Below are positions 28,179-36,815 of a stretch of 64,000 bases of DNA, piece after piece (position 1 is the first letter of the stretch; each line of letters starts with the position of its first letter). The notes under the pieces were generated by a model, which searched no databases, was not told where the DNA came from, and saw nothing but the letters and a program-made list of their open reading frames with translations. A program made the position numbers and the translations under genes. Source of the stretch: Bradyrhizobium sp. BR 10289 (GTDB taxonomy: Bacteria > Pseudomonadota > Alphaproteobacteria > Rhizobiales > Xanthobacteraceae); contig NZ_JACOFR010000008.1 of NCBI RefSeq assembly GCF_019455385.1, positions 214,460 to 278,459 of the forward strand, in the 5' to 3' direction.

Positions 28179-29252
28179 CTACCGCGCGACCACTTCGACT
28201 TCGCCGTCGACGCCGTTCACGACGTTGAAGCCGCGCTCGTAGACCTTGCCCTCGTTCTTGGCGATGGCGCGGTATTCGCCTTCGGAGAGCACGACGCGCG
28301 GGAAGGCGCCGATCGATTCCTTGATGACGTCGCCGCCGGGGGTCAGCACCGACCAGGCGGTGTTGGCGAGCGCCTCGCCGCCCTTGTCGCTGACGAGCTT
28401 GAGCGTGATGACGGCGGCGCGGTGGGTGATGGTGACGTCGGTGAGCTTGCCGGCCTGGACGCGGATGTCCGAGCGCACCACCGAGTTGGCATCGCCATAG
28501 TTGGAGACGATGTAGTAGGTGCCCTCCGGGATCAGCACGACGTCACCGGCGGCGACGTTCGGCACCAGCGAGGCGCGCTCGCCGGATTCGAACTGGCTGC
28601 CCTTGTAGATCGCGAACGAGATCTGGTTCTGCGGAATCCGGCTGGTGCCGACGCGGCCCTCGATGCGCAGACCGCCGGCCGGCAGCACGAAGGATTCCCG
28701 GTCGGTCTCGGCCTTTAGGCTGACGGTGCGCACCGCGCTGACGAGGCCGAAGGCGACGTGCACGACGTAATTGCCCGGCGGCAGCACGATGTTGGGCGTT
28801 GCGTTACGGTCCTCCTTGATCAGCTTGAAGGTGCCGTTCTCGTCGGGACGGTCGGCAAAGACTCGCCAGACCAGACCGCTGGTGATCTGGGGCGAATCCT
28901 TGCCGTATTTCGCGGTCAACGACAGCACGCCCTGGCCGGGCACGCCCGCGTTGAGGGGGGCAGCCGACGGCACGGTGGTGACGGCCGGCGGCGGCATGCT
29001 GGGGGTGGTCGGCTGCGTCAGGGTCGGCGGCAGGCTCGGGGGACCGGCGCCGGGGCCGGAGGGGGGCGCAAGGCTCACGGCGCCGCCGGGATCGGGCACC
29101 GAGGCTGGCGGGACCGGCGGCGGACGATCGGAGAAAAGCTGCGCCTGCGCAGCGCCTTGGCCCGAGGTAACGAGGCACGCCGCAAGGATCAGCGCCGGCA
29201 GCAGCCTGCCGCTGCGCCGCCATCCGATGATGCCGTCACCCCCGCGTGTCAT
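28179..29252 (-). CDS. Exported beta-rich protein of unknown function
   Basis: 357 residues. Signal peptide about 1-38, then a Pro/Ser/Thr-rich linker to about residue 105, then several repeats with the look of carboxypeptidase-regulatory or Ig-like beta units: blocks such as IVLPPGNYVVHVAFG, VLIPEGTYYIVSNYG and VVLSEGEYRAIAKNEG repeat a PxGxYxV pattern about every 80-90 residues. Likely periplasmic or surface-exposed scaffold. I know no name for it. Divergent from the patatin gene. Confidence 0.7.
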   Translation of the reverse strand: MTRGGDGIIGWRRSGRLLPALILAACLVTSGQGAAQAQLFSDRPPPVPPASVPDPGGAVSLAPPSGPGAGPPSLPPTLTQPTTPSMPPPAVTTVPSAAPLNAGVPGQGVLSLTAKYGKDSPQITSGLVWRVFADRPDENGTFKLIKEDRNATPNIVLPPGNYVVHVAFGLVSAVRTVSLKAETDRESFVLPAGGLRIEGRVGTSRIPQNQISFAIYKGSQFESGERASLVPNVAAGDVVLIPEGTYYIVSNYGDANSVVRSDIRVQAGKLTDVTITHRAAVITLKLVSDKGGEALANTAWSVLTPGGDVIKESIGAFPRVVLSEGEYRAIAKNEGKVYERGFNVVNGVDGEVEVVAR

Positions 29253-29501
29253 GTCTCCTGCTTTTCACCGAAAACGCGGCAAATTCAAGCCTCTGATACC
29301 CAGGGAAATACCGGCCTGAACCAGTTCTATGGAACCGATCTGACGCCTGCGTGATTAGACCTGGAGCAACGCCCCTCGCCATACTCCTGCCCAGCGCCCT
29401 CCCCAAAGCGGCATAAACCATGCTTCGCCCCCGATGTGGCGGAGGGCAAGTGCGGTGCCTAGTCTCGTGGTTCGGGCTGGCCCCGGCGTAGGAGAGTTTT
29501 G

Positions 29502-30530
29502 GTGCTTGATATCTTGAAGGGCCGCGGCGCGAACGGCTCGAATGGCGAAAAGATCGGGCTCGGCACGACCCGCCGGCCGGTGATCGGCCTTGCACTCGGC
29601 GGCGGCGCGGCGCGCGGCTTTGCCCATATCGGAATCCTCCGGACCCTGGCGGCCAATGGCATCGTACCCGATGTGGTGGTCGGCACCTCGATCGGCGCCG
29701 TGGTCGGCGGCCTCCATGCGGCCGGCCGGCTCGACACGCTCGAAGAATGGGGGCGCAGCCTGCAAGGCATGCGCAACATCCTCGGCTATCTCGACATCCG
29801 CCTCAACGGGTCCGGCCTGCTCGGCGGCGAGAAGCTCGCCAGCCGCCTTGAGGACGCGGTTGGCGAGACCTTGATCGAGGACCTCCCCATCAAGTTCGCA
29901 TCCGTCGCGACCGAGGTCCGCACCGGCCACGAGATCTGGTTGACGCGCGGCCGTCTGGTCGACGCGATGCGCGCCTCCTATGCGCTGCCCGGCATCTTCG
30001 CGCCGATCCTGATCGGCGACCGCTGGCTGGTCGACGGCGCGCTGGTCAATCCGGTGCCGGTCTCGGCCGCCCGCGCGCTCGGCGCCGAAATCGTCATCGC
30101 CGCAAATCTTTCCAGCGACATCTTCACCCATTCCACGACGATCTATTCACACGGCGCGATGCCCGCGCCCGTCACGCCCGAGCCCGAAGAGCCGCCGGCC
30201 AAGCGGCGCTTTCCGCGGCTGTTCTCGGCGGAGAAGACCATGAAGCGCGAGTTCTTCGGCGCTGCCGGACGGCCGGGAATCTCATCGGTGATGGTCGATG
30301 CCTTCAACATCATGCAGGACCGTATCACCCGCGCGCGCCTTGCCGGCGATCCGCCGGACCTTCTGATCTCGCCGCGGGTCGGCCAGTTCGGCTGGTTCGA
30401 CTTCCATCGTTCCGAGGATCTGATGGCCCACGGCACGCGCGCCGCCGAGCGCGCGCTGGAACAGATCCAGGAGGCGATCGAGGCGCTGGCGCCGCCGCCC
30501 GCGGGCCACGCGCCCAAAGCGAGCGAGTGA
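29502..30530 (+). CDS. Patatin-like phospholipase (RssA type)
   Basis: 342 residues from GTG 29502 (gtaggagag upstream; a TTG at 29499 is also possible). ALGGGAARGFAHIGIL provides the oxyanion glycine loop, VVGTSIGAVVGG the GxSxG nucleophile and LVDGALVNPVP the catalytic aspartate (DGA). C-terminal part ends in a helical tail. Cytoplasmic or membrane-associated lipid acyl hydrolase; physiological substrate unknown. Convergent with the CBS-domain gene, 7 bp between stops. Confidence 0.92.
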   Translation: MLDILKGRGANGSNGEKIGLGTTRRPVIGLALGGGAARGFAHIGILRTLAANGIVPDVVVGTSIGAVVGGLHAAGRLDTLEEWGRSLQGMRNILGYLDIRLNGSGLLGGEKLASRLEDAVGETLIEDLPIKFASVATEVRTGHEIWLTRGRLVDAMRASYALPGIFAPILIGDRWLVDGALVNPVPVSAARALGAEIVIAANLSSDIFTHSTTIYSHGAMPAPVTPEPEEPPAKRRFPRLFSAEKTMKREFFGAAGRPGISSVMVDAFNIMQDRITRARLAGDPPDLLISPRVGQFGWFDFHRSEDLMAHGTRAAERALEQIQEAIEALAPPPAGHAPKASE

Positions 30531-30537
30531 CGTTCGC

Positions 30538-30966
30538 TCAGGCCGTCTTGATGTAGTCCCGCAGGGCTTCCTGCTCGTTCTCGTATTCCTGGACGCGACG
30601 CTTGACGATGTCGCCGATCGAGATCAGGCCGACCACCTTGCCGTTGTCGACCACAGGCAGATGGCGGAACTTGCCGGTCGTCATCATCTCCATGAGCTCG
30701 GCCACCGTGTCGGTCTCCTTGCAGGTGACGACCTTGCGGGTCATGACCTGGGAGACCGGCTCGTCCAGGGCACCGGCGCCGCGCTCGCCGATCACGCGCA
30801 CGATGTCGCGCTCGGACAGGATGCCTTCGAGCCGGCTCTGGTTCATCACCAGCACCGCGCCGATCTTCTTCTCGCCGAGCAGCTTGACCGCAGCCGACAG
30901 CTTGGCGTCGGGCTCGACGCTCATGATCTGGTGGCCCTTGGTGTTGAGAATGGAACGTACCGTCAT
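30538..30966 (-). CDS. Tandem CBS-domain protein
   Basis: 142 residues from ATG 30966, with gggaggcg just before it. Two CBS units: IMSVEPDAKLSAAVKLLGEKKIGAVLVM ... GILSERDIVRVIGERG and VVTCKETDTVAELMEMMTTGKFRHLPVVDNGKVVGLISIGDIVKR. They bind adenine nucleotides as energy sensors. Free-standing pair without an enzyme domain, so it would act on a partner protein. Upstream frame extension (to 31029) rejected because of the strong ribosome site. Confidence 0.92.
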   Translation of the reverse strand: MTVRSILNTKGHQIMSVEPDAKLSAAVKLLGEKKIGAVLVMNQSRLEGILSERDIVRVIGERGAGALDEPVSQVMTRKVVTCKETDTVAELMEMMTTGKFRHLPVVDNGKVVGLISIGDIVKRRVQEYENEQEALRDYIKTA

Positions 30967-31037
30967 TGTCGCCTCCCTGAATCGGATCCGGCCGCGTTTC
31001 GCGGTCCGGACTTGTTCACGAGTCTTCAACTAACAGT

Positions 31038-31196
31038 TTAAGCGCCGGTTTCACGCTCGTGCGCTTTGCGAAGCATCGCCGCTAGCGGCTTGCAGCTTCG
31101 ACATTCTTCTGGCGAATGATGGATGAATTCGGGCCGCGCCGCAAGCGCCGCTTCAGATACGGTCTGAAACGTCCTGTGATGACGCATCCGCAGCAT
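31038..31196 (-). CDS. Possible small protein overlapping the rhomboid 3' end
   Basis: About 52 residues (MLRMRHHRTFQTVSEAALAAR...). Charged and helical with HHSPEECRSCK, a CxxC pair. It overlaps the end of the rhomboid gene by 44 bp in another frame. The ggag before the ATG and the balanced composition downstream of the rhomboid stop make it plausible but not proven. Confidence 0.35.
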   Translation of the reverse strand: MLRMRHHRTFQTVSEAALAARPEFIHHSPEECRSCKPLAAMLRKAHERETGA

Positions 31197-31971
31197 CGCT
31201 CCGCATGCGCGGCACGGGATCGAACAGCGCGAACAGCAGCAGGCCCGCAAAGAAGCCGCCGATATGGGCCTGCCAGGCCACGCTGGTAGTCTCGGAATCC
31301 ACCCCGATCGCGCCGACGCCGAAGATGATGTTGACGCCGAACCACACCGCGAGAAAGCCGACCACCCGGCCGTCGCGCAGCGCGCGCGACAGCGGCAGCG
31401 CCGGAACCTTTGCGGCGGTATCGGCGTCCGAACGTGTGAACGACAGGAAGCTGCCGCGGGCGAACGCGAAGCGGATCGCGGCTGCCATCGCGCCCGACAC
31501 CGAGGCCGAGGCGCCGATCATCGGCGCCACCGCGTGCTCATGGGTGACGAGATGGGCGAGCGCGCCGGCCGCCGCCGTCACCGCCATGAACACGAAGAAC
31601 CTGATCGCGCCAAAGCGCCGCGCCAGCGCGCTGCCGAACGGCAGCAGCCACAGCACGTTGAAGCCGATATGGGTCAGATTGGCGTGCAGCAGCGAATACG
31701 TGACGAAAGTCCAGACCTTCGCCCCGGCCCCGCCCGGGATCTGCAAATCGAGCAGCGAGGAATCGTAGCGCTTCGGGATGAAGCCGAAGACGTCGATGGT
31801 CCAGTTCTCCAGCTCCGGCGGCAGCAGCACCCGCAGATGGATCACCGCCAGCAACGCGATATAGGCGGTCAGCGCCCCCGGCAGCGTCAGGATCGGCTCG
31901 CGCGGAGCCTCCTCAATGGCCGGCGCCTCGGCTTGAGGATCGTGCGGCGGAGAATTGGGCGGGGAATCCAA
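31153..31971 (-). CDS. Rhomboid-family intramembrane serine protease
   Basis: About 272 residues if started at TTG 31971; the frame is open to 32115, but that extension would include a terminator hairpin, so it is unlikely. Six to seven membrane helices. LLHANLTHIGFNVLWL holds the HxxxxHxxxN motif, IGASASVSGA the serine (S155) and WQAHIGGFFAG the catalytic histidine (H236). Cleaves transmembrane substrates in the inner membrane. Acidic/proline-rich N-terminal cytoplasmic tail of about 30 residues. Substrate unknown. Confidence 0.85.
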   Translation of the reverse strand: MDSPPNSPPHDPQAEAPAIEEAPREPILTLPGALTAYIALLAVIHLRVLLPPELENWTIDVFGFIPKRYDSSLLDLQIPGGAGAKVWTFVTYSLLHANLTHIGFNVLWLLPFGSALARRFGAIRFFVFMAVTAAAGALAHLVTHEHAVAPMIGASASVSGAMAAAIRFAFARGSFLSFTRSDADTAAKVPALPLSRALRDGRVVGFLAVWFGVNIIFGVGAIGVDSETTSVAWQAHIGGFFAGLLLFALFDPVPRMRSDAADASSQDVSDRI

Positions 31972-32045
31972 GGCAGCTTCGCTTTCGGCGCGATCGGAGC
32001 GGTCCGCTGGAGATAGTCGCCTTTGACGTCCCTGCGCAAGTGCAC

Positions 32046-32080
32046 AAAAGGAAAAGGCGGGGCCCTGGGAAAGCCCCGCC
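32046..32080 (-). terminator. Rho-independent terminator upstream of the rhomboid gene
   Basis: Stem ggcggggc (32056-32063) with gccccgcc (32073-32080), 9-nt loop. Read on the minus strand it is followed by TTTTCCTTTT. It would end a minus-strand transcript starting between about 32100 and 32400, where no gene is evident, hinting at a short RNA. Confidence 0.6.
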
Positions 32081-32371
32081 TGTCCGTGTCGGCCTTCCGG
32101 CACCAAGAGAGACAAGGTGTATCCCCACCCCTCCCCGGCCCGTGGCCAAACTGTTTGACGCCTGTGTACAGGCCCCGCCGAGAACCTGGAGCAAAGCGGC
32201 GAGGCTTGCGACCGCGATCACCATAGCAGCGCGGCGGCGGACGGGAAGCCCATAGTTAATTTAACGTTAACGACGCAAAGGTCGGCTTAAGAGGTCTCAA
32301 AACGCCCCTGCGGCATGGACGCTGCAAATCCCCTCCTGCACAACAACGAAAGGGATCGCGGGTGCACTGAA

Positions 32372-32391
32372 GCGGGACAGGTCTGTCCCGC
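32372..32391. promoter_or_regulatory. Inverted repeat upstream of PAS_5 gene
   Basis: Perfect 9-bp arms gcgggacag/ctgtcccgc separated by 2 bp, ending 31 bp before the PAS gene ATG. Suitable for a dimeric regulator or as a 5' leader hairpin. Confidence 0.35.
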
Positions 32392-32422
32392 CCGGCCGGC
32401 ACCCCGGGGTTAGCGTTCAGAC

Positions 32423-32977
32423 ATGAAACATCCGTCGAGCCGCGCGTTCTTCGCGTATTGGGACAAGAAGCGCGGCACGGCGCGGGCCCCTGACCGGGCC
32501 GATATCGATCCGGCTGCGGTCCGCGGCCTGCTCGGTGACATCTTCGTCCTCTCCTGCGAGCCAAATCTCGGCTTTCCGTTCCGCGTCGCCGGTACGCGCG
32601 TCTGCGCGCTGGCCGGAACGGACCTCAAGGACCAGAGTTTTGCGGCCCTGTTCAACGAGGCCAGCCGCAGCGAGATCGAGGAGATCACGACCATCGTCGC
32701 CGACGAGACGCTGGGCGCCATCGCCGGCGTCACCGCCGCCCGCGAGGACGGCAGCAAGGCGCATCTCGAACTGCTGCTGCTGCCCTTCAACTCCCGCCCG
32801 CATACGCCTGTCAGCGTCACCGGCGTGCTCGCGCCGTTCGACGACGAATGCGGCGCGCTGGGCAGCTTCAGCCTCACTTCCTGGCGCTACCTGCACCAGC
32901 CGGAAAAGCTGCTGCCGCGCGCGATCCGCAAATTGCAGATCGCACGGGGGCTGATGGTGTATGAAGGGCTGAGGTAG
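32423..32977 (+). CDS. PAS_5 domain protein
   Basis: 184 residues. FFAYWDKKRGTARAPDRADIDP near the N-terminus and GLLGDIFVLSCEPNLGFPFRVAGTRVCALAG are diagnostic of the alphaproteobacterial PAS_5 family (PF07310). Single domain with no output module. Members in Caulobacter-type bacteria are thought to modulate polar or cell-cycle signalling, but no function is assigned here. Clear ATG; inverted repeat 31 bp upstream. Confidence 0.85.
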   Translation: MKHPSSRAFFAYWDKKRGTARAPDRADIDPAAVRGLLGDIFVLSCEPNLGFPFRVAGTRVCALAGTDLKDQSFAALFNEASRSEIEEITTIVADETLGAIAGVTAAREDGSKAHLELLLLPFNSRPHTPVSVTGVLAPFDDECGALGSFSLTSWRYLHQPEKLLPRAIRKLQIARGLMVYEGLR

Positions 32978-33043
32978 TTCTCGCCGTCACGGCCGGGCTT
33001 GTCCCGGCCACACAGGTGCCGCGCGAACGTGAGACGAACCAGC

Positions 33044-33550
33044 ATGTTCAAGCCGCATTGGCGCCTCGCGCAAGTCTCCGATCTGCCTGACATCACCGCG
33101 ATCGCGGCGCGCATTCATCCTGAGATGCCTGAGCGTCCCGAGGTGCTCGCGGAGAAGATGCGACTCTGCCCCGAAGGCTGCCGCGTGCTCGTTGCGGGTG
33201 ATGCGATCGCCGGGTACGGCCTCGCGCATCCCTGGAAGCAGCACGACATTCCATCGCTCGACGGCTTCCTCGAAAAACTGCCGGAGGATGCGGACTGTTT
33301 CTATGTGCACGACGTTGCCGTGCTGCCCGATTTCCGCGGCGGCGCGGCGCGCGATTATGTCGCGATGATCGAGAAGCTCGCGCGCACATCCCATATCACG
33401 ACGCTCGCGCTGGTCTCGGTCTACGCCACGCGGCCGCTGTGGGAGCGTCTCGGCTTTCGGCCTGTCGCGGTGCATGCCGAATTGCGCGCAAAGCTCGCAT
33501 CGTATGGTGGAGCTGCGACCTACATGCTCCGCGACCTCGCTGCGACGTAA
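33044..33550 (+). CDS. GNAT-family acetyltransferase
   Basis: 168 residues from ATG 33044. The acetyl-CoA loop region reads VHDVAVLPDFRGGAARDYVAMI; the usual QxxGxG/A is modified to FRGGAA. C-terminal ATRPLWERLGFRPV matches the GNAT YEKLGF element. Acetylates an unknown amine. Monocistronic as far as visible: 66 bp after the PAS gene and 127 bp before the Gly-tail gene. Confidence 0.85.
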   Translation: MFKPHWRLAQVSDLPDITAIAARIHPEMPERPEVLAEKMRLCPEGCRVLVAGDAIAGYGLAHPWKQHDIPSLDGFLEKLPEDADCFYVHDVAVLPDFRGGAARDYVAMIEKLARTSHITTLALVSVYATRPLWERLGFRPVAVHAELRAKLASYGGAATYMLRDLAAT

Positions 33551-33677
33551 CGGCCCGCGCCGCGCCGGCGCGGCTCACGCGAGCGTGAAGCGTCCCCTCG
33601 AACCCGATCCAGCCAGCCCCCGTCGAAGCTGTGTGCGAGGCGTTCCGGTCTCGCCAAACCGAGGCTGGAGAATTTCC

Positions 33678-33971
33678 ATGAAACTCACATTGTCGAAAGT
33701 TGCATTGCTTGCATTCGCCGCGACGGCCGCCTTCAGCGCGACCAGTGCCAACGCGGCGCAGTACCGCGCCTACGGCTGCGACGTCGGCTTCTTCGAGGGC
33801 TGCACCGGCTTCATCGAAGCACCGAACCAGGGCGGACGCCGCGTCGTTCGCACCGACCACGACATCTCGCCGATCTACATGAAGCAGACCGATCCGCGTT
33901 ACAACACGTCGCTGCGCGATGCCGGCGGCGGTGGTGGCGGAGGCGGCGGTGGTGGCGGCGGCGGCCGCTGA
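33678..33971 (+). CDS. Small exported protein with polyglycine tail
   Basis: 97 residues from ATG 33678 (ctggag upstream). Signal peptide MKLTLSKVALLAFAATAAFSATSANAA; mature part contains two cysteines (YGCDVGFFEGCTGF), a basic/aromatic stretch (RRVVRTDHDISPIYMKQ) and ends in 14 consecutive glycines plus arginine. The glycine run is encoded mainly by ggc/ggt triplets and is prone to slippage. Likely periplasmic or surface; function unknown. Confidence 0.65.
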   Translation: MKLTLSKVALLAFAATAAFSATSANAAQYRAYGCDVGFFEGCTGFIEAPNQGGRRVVRTDHDISPIYMKQTDPRYNTSLRDAGGGGGGGGGGGGGGR

Positions 33972-34048
33972 GCCACACCTGATTTTTCAGATGATGTCGC
34001 CGGCGCAATCCGGCGGCATCACTTCCGTCTGCGCGATCGTGCGGCCGG

Positions 34049-36016
34049 TCAGCCGCGATGCTTCTTCTTTTTCTTCTTTCCCGGCGCGCCCTGCATCGGC
34101 CACGGTGTGACCGAGGGCTCGGCACGGCCCGGCTTGGTCTTGTGCTTCTTTTTCTTTCCGAACGACGGCACCTCATCGAATTTCGGCTTGCGTTCGCCGT
34201 GGCCCTTGTCGCGCGACTTGAATCCACCGGCATCGCGCGGACGGTCGTCGCGGCGCTCGCGATGATCGCTCTCGCGCGGCTCGCGCCGAGGCGCCTCGAA
34301 CCGCTGGTCCGACCGCGCGTCCGAATGGTCTTGCCGCTGCGGGCTATCTGCCATCGGCTCGATGCGGATGCTGTCTTCCTTGTCCGGGCGCTTGACCTTG
34401 GCGGCGAAGGACTCCGCGACCCGCTCCGAGATCTCGAACTCGGTGGTGGTGTCCATGATCTTGATGGCGCCGATGTCCTGCTTGTTGATGCCGCCACGAC
34501 GACAGATCATCGGCAGCAGCCAGCGCGCCTCGGCATTCTTGCGCCGCCCGATCGCGGCGCGGAACCAGACGCTGCCCTCCGCCATGCCGTGCTTCGACGA
34601 CGCTTTGCCCGGTTTCGACCGGGGCCTGACGGGACCATCGTCGCCGCCTTCGCCCCTCGCCTGGAATTTATCGCGACCGCGATCATCACGCGACCGGGCG
34701 GGCCGCTCGCCGGGATCGATGATGTCCTCGGGCGACGGCAACCGCGCGCGATAGAGCCGCGCCAATGCTGCGGCAATATCCTCGGCCGGCCGCTCGGCAA
34801 GCAGCGCCTGCGCCAGCGCCAGATCGTCCGGCGTCGTCTCCTCGGTGAACAGCACGTCCTTCATGCGGTCGTGATCGAGCTTGCGGATTTCTTCCGCCTG
34901 CGGCGCGGTGCCCCAGGCCGCATCGACGCCCGCAAGATTGAGCAACAGCTCAGCACGCCGCCGCCGCGCCGGTGGCACCAGCAGGACGCTCGTTCCCTTT
35001 CGGCCCGCACGCCCGGTGCGGCCCGAGCGATGCTGCATCACCTCGGCGTCGTTGGGCAGGTCGGCGTGAATGACGAGATCGAGGCTCGGCAGGTCGATGC
35101 CGCGCGCGGCAACGTCGGTCGCGACACAGACGCGGGCGCGCCCATCCCGCAGCGACTGCAGCGCCATGGTCCGCTCGTTCTGAGTCAATTCGCCTGACAA
35201 GGCGACCACCGAGAAGCCGCGTTCCAGCAGCGCCGCCTGCAAATGCCGGACGTTGTCGCGCGTGCTGCAAAACACCAATGCGCTCGGCGCCTCATAGAAG
35301 CGCAGCACGTTGACGACGGCATGCTCGACATCGCCGGGGGCGATGCGGGTGGCGCGGTATTCGATGTCGGCGTGCCCGCCTTCGTCACCCGCGACCTCGA
35401 TGCGGAAGGCATCGCGCTGATATTGCCGCGCCAGCGCGACGATGCCGCGCGGAAACGTCGCCGAGAACAGCAGGGTGCGGCGGGTCTCCGGCGCGGTCTC
35501 GAGAATGAACTCCATGTCCTCGCGAAAGCCGAGATTGAGCATCTCGTCGGCCTCGTCGAGCACGACCGCCTTCAATTCCGAGATGTCGAGACGGTTACGC
35601 CTGAGATGATCGCAGAGCCGGCCGGGCGTGCCGACAACGATGTGCGCACCGGCCGCAAGCTCGCGCTGCTCGCGGCGCGGATCCATGCCGCCGACGCAGG
35701 AGACGACGCGCCCGCCGGCATGACCATAGAGCCAGGCGAGCTCGCGCTGGACCTGCAGCGCAAGCTCGCGGGTCGGCGCTACGATCAGGGCGAGCGGCGC
35801 GCCGGCCTGCGCGAACCGCTCGGCATCGTCGAGCAGATTTTTGGCGATGGCCAAACCATAAGCCACCGTCTTGCCGGAGCCGGTCTGGGCCGAGACCAGG
35901 AGGTCGCGGCTGGTCGCTTCATGGGCCAGCACGGCAAGCTGAACGGGGGTCAGTGAATCGTAGTTCCGCTCGGCCAAAGCTTGGGCGAGCGGCGGGGGCA
36001 GGGCCGGAAGAGACAC
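34049..36016 (-). CDS. DEAD-box RNA helicase
   Basis: 655 residues from GTG 36016 (aagg about 10 nt upstream); longer readings of the frame are not credible because they are low in coding character. Motifs: AQTGSGKT (43-50), PTRELA (81-86), TPGR (130-133), DEAD (154-157), SATFP, then HRSGRTGRAGR near 375. A DbpA-like RNA-binding domain (SVWFRAAIGRRKNAEARWLLPMICRRGGI) lies at about 510-580. The tail is Lys/Arg/Asp-rich and ends in a run of lysines. Probably ribosome assembly or RNA turnover, often cold-related. Confidence 0.93.
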   Translation of the reverse strand: MSLPALPPPLAQALAERNYDSLTPVQLAVLAHEATSRDLLVSAQTGSGKTVAYGLAIAKNLLDDAERFAQAGAPLALIVAPTRELALQVQRELAWLYGHAGGRVVSCVGGMDPRREQRELAAGAHIVVGTPGRLCDHLRRNRLDISELKAVVLDEADEMLNLGFREDMEFILETAPETRRTLLFSATFPRGIVALARQYQRDAFRIEVAGDEGGHADIEYRATRIAPGDVEHAVVNVLRFYEAPSALVFCSTRDNVRHLQAALLERGFSVVALSGELTQNERTMALQSLRDGRARVCVATDVAARGIDLPSLDLVIHADLPNDAEVMQHRSGRTGRAGRKGTSVLLVPPARRRRAELLLNLAGVDAAWGTAPQAEEIRKLDHDRMKDVLFTEETTPDDLALAQALLAERPAEDIAAALARLYRARLPSPEDIIDPGERPARSRDDRGRDKFQARGEGGDDGPVRPRSKPGKASSKHGMAEGSVWFRAAIGRRKNAEARWLLPMICRRGGINKQDIGAIKIMDTTTEFEISERVAESFAAKVKRPDKEDSIRIEPMADSPQRQDHSDARSDQRFEAPRREPRESDHRERRDDRPRDAGGFKSRDKGHGERKPKFDEVPSFGKKKKHKTKPGRAEPSVTPWPMQGAPGKKKKKKHRG

Positions 36017-36263
36017 GGGATGGGAAACCTTGGTTAATTCAGGTGCGGGCCGACGAACCGGCGGACCTGAGCTGGCGTGCGCGGCAAATGGCCCGGCCGC
36101 ACGCTGGCGATGTGATTGGGGGCTCTTTACGCCAAGTGCGGCCAAATCACCATGCCTTTGATGCATGGCTTTCCGAAGAGCGCCGCGCCTTGGAGGTTGC
36201 AGCGGATTTTTGTAGCAACTTCGCTTAAGGTAAACCGCAACCGGGTCTCTTGGACATGACCGC

Positions 36264-36764
36264 GTGACCTCCCCTGCCCAACGCGCCTGCGGCGGTTGCA
36301 CGCTGTGTTGCAAGGTGATGGCCATCGAGGCCCTGGCCAAGCCCGCGGGCAGCTGGTGCGGGCATTGCAAGCCTGGCGGCGGCTGCGCGATCTACGCCGA
36401 GCGGCCGACTGAATGCGAGGACTTTGCCTGCCTCTGGCTGGCGAGCGATCTGCTCGACGAAGGCTGGAAGCCGAGCCGGTCGAAGCTGGTCGTGACGACG
36501 TCGGACGACGGCGTCGAAATCCGCTGCGACCCGGGCTCTCCCAACGCCTGGCGCAAACAGCCTTACGCCGACGACATCCGTGCCTGGGCCGTGGAAGGCG
36601 AGCACAACGACATGACGGTGCTAGTGATCGTCGGTCGGCGCATGATCCTGGTGACGCCGGAGCGCGAGTTCGATCTCGGCATTGTGGGACCTGACGAGCG
36701 CATCGTGCGCGAGATGGAGGGTACCAAAGTGGTGGGGGCGAGGTTGGTGAGGGAGAGCGCGTGA
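36264..36764 (+). CDS. YkgJ-type cysteine-cluster protein
   Basis: 166 residues from GTG 36264. The N-terminal CGGCTLCCKVM ... WCGHCKPGGGCAIYAERPTECEDFACLWL contains the eight-cysteine zinc/iron-chelating cluster of this family. The remainder is beta-rich. Cytoplasmic; function of the family poorly known. Divergent from the helicase gene with 247 bp between. No ATG fits better, because cysteines begin at residue 9. Confidence 0.82.
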   Translation: MTSPAQRACGGCTLCCKVMAIEALAKPAGSWCGHCKPGGGCAIYAERPTECEDFACLWLASDLLDEGWKPSRSKLVVTTSDDGVEIRCDPGSPNAWRKQPYADDIRAWAVEGEHNDMTVLVIVGRRMILVTPEREFDLGIVGPDERIVREMEGTKVVGARLVRESA

Positions 36765-36815
36765 GACAACATATCGCTTGCCGACAAGCGCGAGCTCGCA
36801 TCGTTGCGTCCGGTT

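Larger units (their letters stand above)
31972..32422. other. Gene-free region with possible minus-strand short RNA
   Basis: 451 bp between rhomboid and the PAS gene. It holds a minus-strand terminator (32046-32080), a hairpin-forming caccaagagagacaaggtg block near 32100, an AT-rich atagttaatttaacgttaac at about 32250 that could be a promoter, and a palindrome at 32372-32391. A minus-strand RNA of about 200 nt is possible; no known RNA family recognised. Confidence 0.35.

Noticed and set aside
29333..29358. EcfG-like GGAAC upstream of the 357-residue gene/patatin spacer
   Set aside because: The base run after 16 or 17 nt is TGAT or GATT, not CGTT.
31972..32115. Longer rhomboid N-terminus to 32115
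   Set aside because: It would contain the terminator hairpin at 32056-32080 inside coding sequence.
32116..32400. 6S or SRP RNA
   Set aside because: I could not match the conserved bubble of 6S or the GGAAG loop context of SRP RNA; the terminator alone is not enough.
34049..36370. Longer DEAD-box helicase start at 36370
   Set aside because: Upstream residues are low-complexity and run over the promoter of the YkgJ-type gene; GTG 36016 sits at the family start.
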